From Neisseria sp. (GTDB taxonomy: Bacteria > Pseudomonadota > Gammaproteobacteria > Burkholderiales > Neisseriaceae): DNA of 64,000 nucleotides. The stretch spans positions 21,893 to 85,892 of the forward strand of contig NZ_JAUMZU010000012.1 of the NCBI RefSeq assembly GCF_030527965.1. The letters are read 5' to 3'. The notes under the pieces were generated by a model. That model searched no databases. It was not told the DNA's origin and saw only the letters and a program-made list of their open reading frames with translations. Made by a program: the position numbers and the translations under genes. Of this stretch, positions 45,664 through 54,505 are shown piece after piece. Each line of letters opens with the position of its first letter. Position 1 is the first letter of the stretch.

Positions 45664-47958
45664 ATGACAAAGAATTTGTTAATTGTCGAGTCGGTAACCA
45701 AAGCGAAATCCATGCAGAAATACCTCGGGCCGGATTTTCAGGTGCTGGCATCTTACGGGCATGTACGAGATTTGATTCCTAAAAACGGGGCGGTTGATCC
45801 TGAGCATGATTTTTCGATGAAATATGAAATCATTGCGAAAAACAGCAAGCATGTCGATGCGATTGTAGCGGCGGCCAAGGAAGCGGAAAACATTTATTTG
45901 GCAACCGACCCGGATAGGGAAGGGGAAGCCATTTCATGGCATTTGTGGGAAATTCTGAAAAGCAAACGCGGTTTGAAAAATATTCAGCCGCAGCGTGTCG
46001 TATTTCATGAAGTAACTAAAAAAGCAGTGCAGGAGGCTATCCAGCATCCGCGCAATCTGGATTTCAATCTGGTGGATGCACAACAGGCGCGCCGTGCGTT
46101 GGATTATTTGGTCGGCTTTAACTTGTCTCCTTTGTTGTGGAAAAAAATTCGTCGCGGATTAAGTGCAGGAAGGGTGCAAAGCCCTGCGTTGCGCTTGATT
46201 TGCGAGCGTGAAAATGAAATCAAGGCATTTGAGAGTCAGGAATATTGGTCTGTTCATATGGATAGCCATAAAGGACGGCAAAAATTCAATGCTAAGCTGA
46301 CTCATTGGCAGGGAAATAAATTGGAGCAGTTTTCCTTGCCTAACGAGTCTTCGCAGGCTGAGGTATTGAAAGGCTTGGAGGGTCAACAGGCTGTAGTGGC
46401 CGAAGTGGTGAAAAAAAAGGCCACCCGCAAACCGGTTGCGCCTTACACTACATCGACGATGCAGCAAGATGCGGTTCGCAAACTCAGTATGACAACCGAT
46501 CGTACGATGCGTATGGCACAACAATTATTCGAAGGTATTGATGTCGGGCAAGGCGCGGTCGGCTTGATTACTTATATGCGTACCGACAGTGTGAATCTTT
46601 CTGCCGATGCAGTAACCGAATTGCGTCATTATATTGAAAAACAAGTCGGTTCTGATTTTCTACCGAAGGATGCGCGGGTTTATAAAACCAAGTCTAAAAA
46701 TGCCCAGGAAGCGCACGAAGCTATTCGCCCCACGTCGGTTTACCGTACGCCGGAAAACGTGAAGCCTTTTTTAAGCAGCGATCAGTTTAAGCTTTATCAA
46801 ATGATCTGGCAGCGTGCGGTGGCTTGCCAGATGGTCGATGCCAAATTTGATGCTACTACGGTCGACATACAAGTCGGGCAAGGTATGTTCCGTGTGACAG
46901 GCCAAGTTTTGTCGTTTCCGGGTTTTCTGCATGTTTACCAAGAAGGGCAGGATGAAGACGATGGCGATGAAAACAACAAAAAACTACCTGAATTGAAAGA
47001 GGGTGAAGTGCTGCCGGTAGATAAGCTTTATGGTGAGCAACATTTTACCCAACCGCCGCCTCGCTTTAACGAAGCTACTTTGGTTAAAGCCTTGGAAGAC
47101 TTCGGCATCGGTCGGCCTTCTACTTATGCCAGCATTATTAAAACGCTCAAAGACAGAGAATATGTCACGGTAGATCAGCGCCGCTTTATGCCGACTGATA
47201 CCGGAGATATTGTTAATAAATTCCTTACGGAACATTTCGAGCAGTATGTCGATTATGATTTCACGGCCAAGCTGGAAGACAGCTTGGATGAAATTGCTAA
47301 CGGCAAGCGCCAGTGGATTCCTGTAATGGATAAATTCTGGAAAGGCTTTCATAAGCAAGTGGTAGAGAAAGAAGGCATCGAGCGCGCCAAAATTACTACC
47401 GAAGAGCTGGATGAAACCTGCCCGAAGTGTGGTACTCATAAATTACAAATTAAATTTGGCAAACGGGGGCGCTTTATCGCCTGTTCAGGTTATCCGGATT
47501 GCGACTATACCCGTAATATGAATGAAACCGCAGAAGATGCCGCGAAAGAATTGGAAGAGCCTAGTGTGGTGGAAGGGCGGGAGTGTCCGAAATGTGGCGG
47601 GCAATTGGTTTACAAAAAAGGCCGCTATGGTAAGTTTATCGGTTGTGCCAACTATCCGAAATGTAAACATATCGAACCCTTGGAAAAGCCAAAAGAAACG
47701 GGCGTTGCTTGTCCGAAGTGTGGCAAAGGTCAGTTGATTGAGCGCAAATCACGCTATGGTAAGTTGTTTTATAGCTGCAACACTTATCCTGATTGTGATT
47801 ATGCCGTTTGGAATCCACCGCTTGCGGAAACTTGCCCCAAGTGCCATTGGCCTGTTTTGACCATAAAAACGACCAAGCGCAGAGGTGTTGAAAAGGTTTG
47901 TCCGCAAAAAGATTGCGGCTGGAGCGAACAAATCGAGCCTCCGGAACCAAAAGCATAA
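45664..47958 (+). CDS. topA: DNA topoisomerase I
   Basis: A 764-residue type IA topoisomerase that relaxes negative supercoils. The Toprim domain begins LLIVESVTKAKSMQKYLG and includes ATDPDREGEAISWHL. The active-site tyrosine is in GLITYMRTDSVNLS near residue 305. The C-terminus carries four zinc-finger repeats starting CPKCGTHK, CPKCGGQL, CPKCGKGQ and CPKCHWPV (residues about 580-755). In the N-terminal motif ESVTKAKS replaces the commoner ESPAKAKT. The ATG at 45664 is preceded by GAGAGCGATATAA. Confidence 0.95.
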   Translation: MTKNLLIVESVTKAKSMQKYLGPDFQVLASYGHVRDLIPKNGAVDPEHDFSMKYEIIAKNSKHVDAIVAAAKEAENIYLATDPDREGEAISWHLWEILKSKRGLKNIQPQRVVFHEVTKKAVQEAIQHPRNLDFNLVDAQQARRALDYLVGFNLSPLLWKKIRRGLSAGRVQSPALRLICERENEIKAFESQEYWSVHMDSHKGRQKFNAKLTHWQGNKLEQFSLPNESSQAEVLKGLEGQQAVVAEVVKKKATRKPVAPYTTSTMQQDAVRKLSMTTDRTMRMAQQLFEGIDVGQGAVGLITYMRTDSVNLSADAVTELRHYIEKQVGSDFLPKDARVYKTKSKNAQEAHEAIRPTSVYRTPENVKPFLSSDQFKLYQMIWQRAVACQMVDAKFDATTVDIQVGQGMFRVTGQVLSFPGFLHVYQEGQDEDDGDENNKKLPELKEGEVLPVDKLYGEQHFTQPPPRFNEATLVKALEDFGIGRPSTYASIIKTLKDREYVTVDQRRFMPTDTGDIVNKFLTEHFEQYVDYDFTAKLEDSLDEIANGKRQWIPVMDKFWKGFHKQVVEKEGIERAKITTEELDETCPKCGTHKLQIKFGKRGRFIACSGYPDCDYTRNMNETAEDAAKELEEPSVVEGRECPKCGGQLVYKKGRYGKFIGCANYPKCKHIEPLEKPKETGVACPKCGKGQLIERKSRYGKLFYSCNTYPDCDYAVWNPPLAETCPKCHWPVLTIKTTKRRGVEKVCPQKDCGWSEQIEPPEPKA

Positions 47959-47999
47959 GCAGATAGACGCAAATATTCGTTTTATTTTCTATCTCAACA

Positions 48000-48039
48000 A
48001 TGCCTGTCTGAAAACACACTAAATATTTCAGACAGGCAT
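48000..48039 (+). terminator. inverted DUS pair after topA
   Basis: DUS 48000-48012 and inverted DUS 48027-48039 with a 14-base loop. A third partial copy (48051-48062) lies just before rsmD, so three DUS cores are packed into 63 bases. Confidence 0.7.
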
Positions 48040-48074
48040 TCTATTGGCAAAGCCTGTCTGAAAAAGGAGACATC

Positions 48075-48635
48075 ATGCCTACATACCAACATAGTAATCA
48101 AGTACGAATTATCGGGGGAGTGTGCAGAGGAAGGAAAGTTAACTTTGCATCTTCGGAAGGGCTGAGACCAACGGCTGATATGGTACGGGAACGCCTTTTT
48201 AATTGGTTGGGGCAGGATTTGACGGGTTTGAATGTATTGGATCTGTTTGCAGGAAGCGGTGCACTTGGGTTAGAAGCCGCATCCCGAAATGCTGCAAATG
48301 TCGTTATGGTAGAAAAAAATCGCAATGCGGCTCATGTTTTGAAACGAAATATCGAAACGCTTGGCTTGAATAATAGCGTGTCCGTATTGATGGGTGACGC
48401 ACTTTCATACTTGCAAAATGTTGACCAACAGTTTGATGTCGTTTTTTTGGATCCGCCTTTTGCGTGGAGTGATTGGCCAGTTTTGTTTACGAAGTTACAC
48501 CAGTGCCTGTTTGAAAAAGCCAAAGTGTACATTGAAGTAGGCAATATTCCCGCTTTCCCTGAATGGTTAATAGATTTTCGCGAAGGGAAATCAGGGAAAA
48601 GTAAATTCTTCTTAAAGGAATACCATGTCATTTAA
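48075..48635 (+). CDS. rsmD: 16S rRNA (guanine-966-N2)-methyltransferase
   Basis: A 186-residue SAM-dependent enzyme methylating G966 of 16S rRNA. RIIGGVCRGRKV at the start, RPTADMVRERLFNWL, the SAM loop DLFAGSGALGLEA, and the catalytic FLDPPF (a form of the NPPY/DPPF motif) are present. Start MPTYQHSNQVR at 48075 has AAAAAGGAGA upstream, partly formed from the DUS tail. Confidence 0.93.
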   Translation: MPTYQHSNQVRIIGGVCRGRKVNFASSEGLRPTADMVRERLFNWLGQDLTGLNVLDLFAGSGALGLEAASRNAANVVMVEKNRNAAHVLKRNIETLGLNNSVSVLMGDALSYLQNVDQQFDVVFLDPPFAWSDWPVLFTKLHQCLFEKAKVYIEVGNIPAFPEWLIDFREGKSGKSKFFLKEYHVI

Positions 48636-48768
48636 TAAAACAACAAGCGAACAGCAATAAACCAAAGGCTTTTTGTTTGTATTAATGATGGCTATAGATT
48701 CTTGATTATAATAACGATTATCAAATTGCAAAAAGCTTTAAACTAAGAGCAACAAACCCAGACTGTGT

Positions 48769-49076
<308 letters not shown>

Positions 49077-49142
49077 ATTAAAATAATCTTTTTATAAATT
49101 AGCATATTAAATTATTTGAAACGAAAATTAAGAAAATAATTC

Positions 49143-49171
49143 TTGACGATTTTAAAGCAAATTCGTATTAT
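49143..49171 (+). promoter_or_regulatory. strong sigma-70 promoter of the tRNA-tuf operon
   Basis: TTGACG (49143-49148) and TATTAT (49166-49171), 17 bases apart, place the transcript start near 49178, just before tRNA-Tyr. Confidence 0.8.
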
Positions 49172-49188
49172 CGTATTCTTCAGTTTTA

Positions 49189-49272
49189 GGTGGGATTCCC
49201 GAGCGGTCAAAGGGGGCAGACTGTAAATCTGTTGCGAGAGCTTCGAAGGTTCGAATCCTTCTCCCACCACCA
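49189..49272 (+). tRNA. tRNA-Tyr (GTA)
   Basis: An 84-base class II tRNA with acceptor GGTGGGA, anticodon GTA in ACTGTAAATC, a long variable arm, T-loop GTTCGAATC and encoded CCA. First in the tRNA-tuf operon. Confidence 0.97.
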
Positions 49273-49310
49273 ACCATTCATAGTTAATGGGGCTAAAGAA
49301 TAGTAAGTAT

Positions 49311-49384
49311 GCGGGTGTAGCTCAATGGTAGAGCAGAAGCCTTCCAAGCTTACGGTGAGGGTTCGATTCCCTTCACCCGCTCCA
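49311..49384 (+). tRNA. tRNA-Gly (TCC)
   Basis: A 74-base tRNA with acceptor GCGGGTG/CACCCGC, anticodon TCC in CTTCCAA, T-loop GTTCGATTC and encoded CCA. Confidence 0.97.
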
Positions 49385-49393
49385 ATCATATTA

Positions 49394-49468
<75 letters not shown>

Positions 49469-49519
49469 AATTCTTAAATTCCTTAACTTTGTTAGATATT
49501 TTATACACAGGAAATTGCC

Positions 49520-50704
49520 ATGGCTAAAGAGAAATTCGAACGTAGCAAACCGCACGTAAACGTTGGCACCATTGGTCACGTTGACCATGGTAAAACCACA
49601 TTGACCGCTGCACTGACCACTATTTTGGCTGAAAAATTCGGCGGTCAGGCAAAAGGCTACGACCAAATCGACAATGCCCCGGAAGAAAAAGCCCGCGGTA
49701 TTACCATCAACACTTCACACGTTGAATATGAAACCGAAACCCGCCACTACGCACACGTAGACTGCCCGGGTCACGCCGACTATGTTAAAAACATGATTAC
49801 CGGTGCGGCCCAAATGGACGGCGCGATTCTGGTGGTATCTGCTGCCGACGGCCCGATGCCGCAAACCCGCGAACACATCCTGTTGGCTCGTCAGGTAGGC
49901 GTTCCCTATATCTTGGTATTCATGAACAAATGCGACATGGTTGATGATGCCGAGCTGTTGGAGCTGGTTGAGATGGAAATCCGCGACCTGCTGAGCAGCT
50001 ACGACTTCCCGGGAGACGACTGCCCGATCGTTCAAGGTTCTGCTTTGAAAGCCTTGGAAGGTGATGCCGCTTACAAAGAAAAAATCTTTGAACTGGCTGC
50101 TGCATTGGATAGCTACATTCCGACACCTGAGCGTGCGGTAGACAAACCTTTCTTGTTGCCTATCGAAGACGTATTCTCTATTTCCGGTCGTGGTACTGTA
50201 GTAACCGGTCGTGTAGAGCGCGGTATCATCAATGTTGGTGACGAGATTGAAATCGTTGGCTTGAAAGCGACTCAGAAAACCACTTGTACCGGTGTGGAAA
50301 TGTTCCGCAAACTGTTGGATCAAGGTCAAGCCGGTGATAACGTAGGTGTTCTGTTGCGTGGTACTAAACGTGAAGAGGTTGAACGCGGCCAAGTATTGGC
50401 TAAACCGGGTTCGATTACTCCTCATACCAAATTCAAAGCGGAAGTTTACGTTTTGAGCAAAGAAGAAGGTGGTCGTCATACTCCGTTCTTCGCCAACTAC
50501 CGTCCGCAATTCTACTTCCGTACAACAGATGTTACCGGTGCGGTTACTCTGGAAGATGGTGTTGAAATGGTAATGCCTGGTGAGAACGTAACGATTACAG
50601 TAGAACTGATTGCTCCGATTGCGATGGAAGACGGTCTGCGCTTTGCGATTCGTGAAGGTGGTCGTACCGTAGGTGCCGGTGTGGTATCTTCTATCATCGC
50701 TTAA
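49520..50704 (+). CDS. tuf: elongation factor Tu
   Basis: A 394-residue GTPase that brings aminoacyl-tRNA to the ribosome. The GTP-binding motifs are GHVDHGKTT (G1), [11 protein letters not shown] (G3), and NKCDMVDD (G4). The kirromycin/EF-Ts region and the C-terminal barrel ending AGVVSSIIA are intact. Codon use is strongly biased, with frequent CTG and CGT, as expected for a very highly expressed gene. It lies between tRNA-Thr and tRNA-Trp, the classic tufB position; a second copy elsewhere is likely. Confidence 0.98.
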   Translation: MAKEKFERSKPHVNVGTIGHVDHGKTTLTAALTTILAEKFGGQAKGYDQIDNAPEEKARGITINTSHVEYETETRHYAHVDCPGHADYVKNMITGAAQMDGAILVVSAADGPMPQTREHILLARQVGVPYILVFMNKCDMVDDAELLELVEMEIRDLLSSYDFPGDDCPIVQGSALKALEGDAAYKEKIFELAAALDSYIPTPERAVDKPFLLPIEDVFSISGRGTVVTGRVERGIINVGDEIEIVGLKATQKTTCTGVEMFRKLLDQGQAGDNVGVLLRGTKREEVERGQVLAKPGSITPHTKFKAEVYVLSKEEGGRHTPFFANYRPQFYFRTTDVTGAVTLEDGVEMVMPGENVTITVELIAPIAMEDGLRFAIREGGRTVGAGVVSSIIA

Positions 50705-50711
50705 TCTATAG

Positions 50712-50787
50712 AGGCCAGTAGCTCAATTGGTAGAGTATCGGTCTCCAAAACCGAGGGTTGGGGGTTCGAGACCCTCCTGGCCTGCCA
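50712..50787 (+). tRNA. tRNA-Trp (CCA)
   Basis: A 76-base tRNA with acceptor AGGCCAG/CTGGCCT, anticodon CCA in TCTCCAAAA, T-loop GTTCGAGAC, discriminator G and encoded CCA. Confidence 0.97.
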
Positions 50788-50793
50788 AATCAA

Positions 50794-50830
50794 AAAAACT
50801 AACCGGCCTTGTAGTCGGTTAGTTTTTATT
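50794..50830 (+). terminator. terminator or attenuator between tRNA-Trp and secE
   Basis: Stem AAAAACTAACCG (50794-50805) with CGGTTAGTTTTT (50816-50827), 10-base loop and a T-rich tail. It probably ends most tuf-operon transcripts and lets some pass to secE. Confidence 0.82.
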
Positions 50831-50850
50831 ATTTTAGCTTAGGTTTAATA

Positions 50851-51276
50851 ATGACAGCAAAAACTCCGCTTGAGTCATTGTCGACAGGCGTCAAATCTGC
50901 GAAGCAAATTAAAAAAAGATTCAGTATCCTCGACTTTTTTAAGTTATTGATTGCTTTAGCTGTGTTTGGTGTAGGTCTATGGGCATATTATTCAAATGTT
51001 TTAACGATACCTTCTTATGCGAAGCAAGGTGCTTTGGCTGTAAGCGGATTAATCGCTTTAGTGTTAATTCTATTCTGGTGTCAGTTTGGAAGAGCCTTTC
51101 TAGAGTATGTGAGTGATTCTTACAACGAGTTTAAAAAAGTTGTTTGGTTAACCAGAGCTGAGTCAATTAAAATTACTGTTAGGGTAATTATTTTTGTGGC
51201 AATTCTGTCTGCCTTTATTTATGGTGTGGATAGTTTGATTTCCATTGTGTTCAATACAGTATTGCTGAAAGGCTAA
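50851..51276 (+). CDS. secE: preprotein translocase subunit SecE
   Basis: A 141-residue inner-membrane protein, part of the SecYEG channel. Three hydrophobic helices are visible (about 30-48, 60-75, 108-130). The conserved cytoplasmic stretch [20 protein letters not shown] lies before the last helix. Length and three-helix form match the E. coli type. It is followed after two bases by nusG, its near-universal partner. Confidence 0.94.
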   Translation: MTAKTPLESLSTGVKSAKQIKKRFSILDFFKLLIALAVFGVGLWAYYSNVLTIPSYAKQGALAVSGLIALVLILFWCQFGRAFLEYVSDSYNEFKKVVWLTRAESIKITVRVIIFVAILSAFIYGVDSLISIVFNTVLLKG

Positions 51277-51278
51277 AA

Positions 51279-51818
51279 ATGTCTAAACGCTGGTATGTGG
51301 TCCAGGCTTATTCAGGATTTGAGAAAAATGTCCAAAAAACTTTGAAAGAACGTATTTTGCGTGAAAAGATGGAAAGTTATTTTGGAGAGATTTTGGTTCC
51401 GGTTGAAGAGGTGGTTGATATTAAAAATGGTCGCCGTACTGTAAGTGAGAGGAAATTCTTTCCAGGCTATGTGCTTGTGGAAATGGAAATGACAGATGAG
51501 TCATGGCATTTGGTAAAAAGCACTCCGCGAGTAAATGGTTTTATTGGTGGTAAGGCTAATAAACCACTTCCTATTACCCCGAAGGAAGTAGACGTCATTA
51601 TGGGGCAAGTGAATGCACATGGAACTGATCGTAAGCCCAAGCCGAAAGTTGAGTTTGATATAGGTCAGCAAGTTAGGGTGAATGAAGGCCCGTTTGCAGA
51701 TTTTAGTGGAGTAGTAGAGGTTGTTGATTATGAGAAAAATAAATTAAGGGTTTTGGTACAAATATTTGGAAGAGAAACGCCGGTTGAGTTGGAATTTGGG
51801 CAGGTAGAAAAAGTGTAA
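51279..51818 (+). CDS. nusG: transcription termination/antitermination factor NusG
   Basis: A 179-residue RNA polymerase-binding factor. The NGN domain starts [19 protein letters not shown], with [12 protein letters not shown] and the KOW domain [19 protein letters not shown]. Normal length; close behind secE and upstream of rplK, the usual order. Confidence 0.96.
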   Translation: MSKRWYVVQAYSGFEKNVQKTLKERILREKMESYFGEILVPVEEVVDIKNGRRTVSERKFFPGYVLVEMEMTDESWHLVKSTPRVNGFIGGKANKPLPITPKEVDVIMGQVNAHGTDRKPKPKVEFDIGQQVRVNEGPFADFSGVVEVVDYEKNKLRVLVQIFGRETPVELEFGQVEKV

Positions 51819-51906
51819 ATTTGTCAAAAATAAGAGTTTCAGTTATATGATTTTCCAAAGCTACTTTTTAATTTATACGAAAGTAGTTTTATTTAAAAAA
51901 TTTCTA

Positions 51907-51935
51907 TTGGAAAATAGATTTATAAGTGTTAAAAT
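51907..51935 (+). promoter_or_regulatory. candidate promoter for rplKAJL-rpoBC
   Basis: TTGGAA (51907-51912) and TAAAAT (51930-51935), 17 bases apart, in the 185-base AT-rich gap between nusG and rplK. Confidence 0.6.
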
Positions 51936-52003
51936 TATAAATTCGTTTTAGGGAAGCGGAACTTTTTAATATTCTGCGTCATACCCATTTTTAGGAGCTA
52001 GTT

Positions 52004-52435
52004 GTGGCAAAAAAAATTGTTGGTTATATTAAACTGCAGATTCCTGCAGGTAAAGCAAATCCATCCCCACCTGTTGGCCCTGCGCTCGGTCAGCGTGGTT
52101 TGAATATTATGGAATTTTGTAAAGCATTTAATGCGGCAACTCAGGGAATGGAACCTGGTTTGCCAATTCCTGTTGTAATCACAGCATTTGCTGATAAGTC
52201 TTTTACTTTTGTGATGAAAACCCCGCCTGCTTCAATTCTATTGAAAAAAGCAGTTGGTTTGCAAAAGGGAAGCTCTAATCCGTTGACTGATAAAGTAGGT
52301 AAAGTGACTCGTGCACAACTTGAAGAGATTGCTAAAACAAAAGAGCCTGATTTAACTGCTGCTGATTTAGATGCCGCCGTTCGTACTATTGCTGGATCCG
52401 CCCGTTCTATGGGTCTTGATGTGGAGGGTGTGTAA
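52004..52435 (+). CDS. rplK: 50S ribosomal protein L11
   Basis: A 143-residue protein of the ribosomal GTPase centre. [20 protein letters not shown] and [19 protein letters not shown] are diagnostic. The start is GTG at 52004, with TAGGAGC upstream; the protein's conserved start leaves no better choice. It abuts rplA with no intervening base between its stop and the next ATG. Confidence 0.97.
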   Translation: MAKKIVGYIKLQIPAGKANPSPPVGPALGQRGLNIMEFCKAFNAATQGMEPGLPIPVVITAFADKSFTFVMKTPPASILLKKAVGLQKGSSNPLTDKVGKVTRAQLEEIAKTKEPDLTAADLDAAVRTIAGSARSMGLDVEGV

Positions 52436-53131
52436 ATGGCTAAAATTTCTAAACGGTTGAAATCTCTACGTGAGTCATTTGATTCTAACAAACTATATCC
52501 GATCGATGAAGCTATTGCTTTGGTGAAGAAATCAGCAACTGCTAAATTTGATGAGTCTGTTGACGCATCTTTTAATTTGGGAGTTGATCCACGTAAATCC
52601 GATCAGGTTATTAGAGGATCTGTTGTATTGCCTAAGGGTACGGGTAAGGTTACTCGTGTGGCTGTTTTTGCTCAAGGTGCGAATGCTGAAGCAGCTATAG
52701 CTGCTGGTGCAGATATAGTAGGCTTTGAGGACTTGGCTGAAGAAGTTAAAAAAGGTAATTTGAATTTTGATGTGGTTATTGCATCGCCTGATGCAATGCG
52801 TATTGTTGGTCAGTTGGGTACCATTTTGGGTCCTCGTGGTTTGATGCCTAATCCTAAAGTAGGTACGGTAACTCCTAACGTTGCTGATGCTGTTAAAAAT
52901 GCAAAAGCAGGGCAAATACAATATCGTACCGATAAAGCTGGTATCGTTCATGCTACGATTGGTCGTGCTTCTTTCTCGGAAACTGACTTGAAAGAAAACT
53001 TTAACGCATTACTAGATGCTTTAGTGAAAGCTAAGCCTGCAGCTTCTAAAGGGCAATATTTAAAGAAAATTGCCGTTAGCAGTACCATGGGTTTAGGCGT
53101 TAGAGTTGATTCTGCAAGTGTAAATAATTAA
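52436..53131 (+). CDS. rplA: 50S ribosomal protein L1
   Basis: A 231-residue 23S rRNA-binding protein of the L1 stalk that in other bacteria also represses its own L11-L1 m[30 protein letters not shown], and [16 protein letters not shown] are conserved. Start ATG directly follows the rplK stop, consistent with translational coupling. Confidence 0.97.
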   Translation: MAKISKRLKSLRESFDSNKLYPIDEAIALVKKSATAKFDESVDASFNLGVDPRKSDQVIRGSVVLPKGTGKVTRVAVFAQGANAEAAIAAGADIVGFEDLAEEVKKGNLNFDVVIASPDAMRIVGQLGTILGPRGLMPNPKVGTVTPNVADAVKNAKAGQIQYRTDKAGIVHATIGRASFSETDLKENFNALLDALVKAKPAASKGQYLKKIAVSSTMGLGVRVDSASVNN

Positions 53132-53183
53132 TTTGTAATTGAACCAACTCTGTCGTATTGCGATGGAGTTGATTTAAAGTGGG

Positions 53184-53275
53184 CTACTTAATAAAAATTA
53201 AGTAGATGTCCAAGACCGTAGGGATCTTCATGATTTAATAAACAAACCCTACGCAGACGGTAGTCCTGAAGTTTT
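53184..53275 (+). ncRNA. ribosomal protein L10 leader (autoregulatory mRNA element)
   Basis: A structured stretch in the rplA-rplJ gap. CTACTTAAT (53184-53192) pairs with ATTAAGTAG (53197-53205), and CGTAGGG (53217-53223) pairs with CCCTACG (53247-53253), with AGACCGT/GACGGT repeats beside the stem. This fits the known L10-L12 binding leader, which controls rplJ-rplL translation. The boundaries are estimated. Confidence 0.7.
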
Positions 53276-53372
53276 AAGCAAGAATGACTTGCAAAATGTC
53301 TTTTCAGGTTGCCGAACTGGTGAAGTATCTGAATATTTAGATACTTTGATGATAAACAGTAGGAGGTGGACC

Positions 53373-53870
53373 TTGAGTCTCAATATTGAAGCCAAGAAAG
53401 CAGCCGTAGAAGAAATTAGTGCTGGTATTGCTAATGCTCAAACTATGGTTATTGCTGAATATCGCGGTATCAGTGTTGCCAATATGACTGAACTTCGTTC
53501 TAATGCTCGTAAAGAAGGCGTTTATTTGCGCGTTTTGAAAAATACATTAGTTAGAAGAGCAGTTGCAGATACGCCGTTTGCTGCATTAGCAGATCAAATG
53601 GTGGGTCCTTTGGTTTATGCTGCATCAGAAGATGCCGTGGCAGCTGCGAAAGTACTGCATCAGTTCTCGAAAAAAGATGACAAAATAATTATTAAGGCTG
53701 GTTCTTATAATGGCGAATTGATGGATGCAAGCCAAGTTGGTGAGTTGGCATCTATTCCGAGCCGTGAAGAATTGTTGTCTAAATTGTTATTTGTTATGCA
53801 AGCGCCGATTTCAAGCCTTGCTCGTGGATTGGCTGCTTTGGCAGAGAAAAAAGAAAGCGAAGCCGCTTAA
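53373..53870 (+). CDS. rplJ: 50S ribosomal protein L10
   Basis: A 165-residue protein that anchors the L7/L12 stalk. [36 protein letters not shown] and [13 protein letters not shown] are typical. The start is TTG at 53373: AGGAGGTGG lies at the right distance and the family N-terminus begins here, while the longer frame upstream (from 53289) has no family match. A rare initiation codon may help tune expression beside the L10 leader. Confidence 0.95.
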   Translation: MSLNIEAKKAAVEEISAGIANAQTMVIAEYRGISVANMTELRSNARKEGVYLRVLKNTLVRRAVADTPFAALADQMVGPLVYAASEDAVAAAKVLHQFSKKDDKIIIKAGSYNGELMDASQVGELASIPSREELLSKLLFVMQAPISSLARGLAALAEKKESEAA

Positions 53871-53928
53871 TTCGGTTTTGTCATATTTATATTAATTTCT
53901 GAGTTTAAAATATTAGGAGTTTGATAGC

Positions 53929-54300
53929 ATGGCTATTACTAAAGAAGACATTTTGGAAGCAGTTGGTAACTTGACTGTTATGGAATTGAACGACTTAGTT
54001 AAAGCGTTCGAAGAGAAATTTGGTGTTTCAGCTGCCGCTGTTGCAGTAGCTGCAGGCCCTGCTGCCGGTGGCGCTGCTGCTGAAGCAAAAACTGAATTTG
54101 ATGTTATTTTGACTGCTGCAGGCGATCAAAAAGTTGGCGTGATTAAAGTGGTTCGTGCAATTACTGGTTTGGGCCTCAAAGAAGCTAAAGATATGGTTGA
54201 CGGTGCTCCTAAAACTGTTAAAGAAGGTGTATCTCAAGCTGAAGCAGATGACATCAAAAAACAATTGGAAGAAGCAGGCGCTAAAGTCGAAATCAAGTAA
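53929..54300 (+). CDS. rplL: 50S ribosomal protein L7/L12
   Basis: A 123-residue stalk protein that recruits translation factors. [20 protein letters not shown], an alanine-rich hinge ([15 protein letters not shown]), and the C-terminal [22 protein letters not shown] are the expected parts. Start ATG at 53929 with TAGGAG upstream. Confidence 0.97.
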   Translation: MAITKEDILEAVGNLTVMELNDLVKAFEEKFGVSAAAVAVAAGPAAGGAAAEAKTEFDVILTAAGDQKVGVIKVVRAITGLGLKEAKDMVDGAPKTVKEGVSQAEADDIKKQLEEAGAKVEIK

Positions 54301-54316
54301 TTCCTTTTTCCAAATG

Positions 54317-54345
54317 GGCTGGCAGTTTACTGCCAGCCTTATTTC
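54317..54345 (+). terminator. attenuator between rplL and rpoB
   Basis: GGCTGGCA (54317-54324) pairs with TGCCAGCC (54331-54338), then TTATTTCG. In E. coli a partial terminator sits at the same place and lowers rpoBC transcription relative to the ribosomal proteins. Confidence 0.72.
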
Positions 54346-54505
54346 GCTTCTATTATTTCTTATTGGTTTAAATTTACATAAATTTATATTTTGATCGTTT
54401 TTTTATGTAATTTTATGTAATTTTGAACTTGAGTTTGAATTGCAGATAGCTATAGTTGATAGCTGTAGCCCGTTATTTTAATTGTTTCACTTGGTGGGGT
54501 GTTAT

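Noticed and set aside
53289..53372. An upstream extension of rplJ by 28 codons
   Set aside because: It has no resemblance to L10, and the strong ribosome site points to the TTG at 53373.
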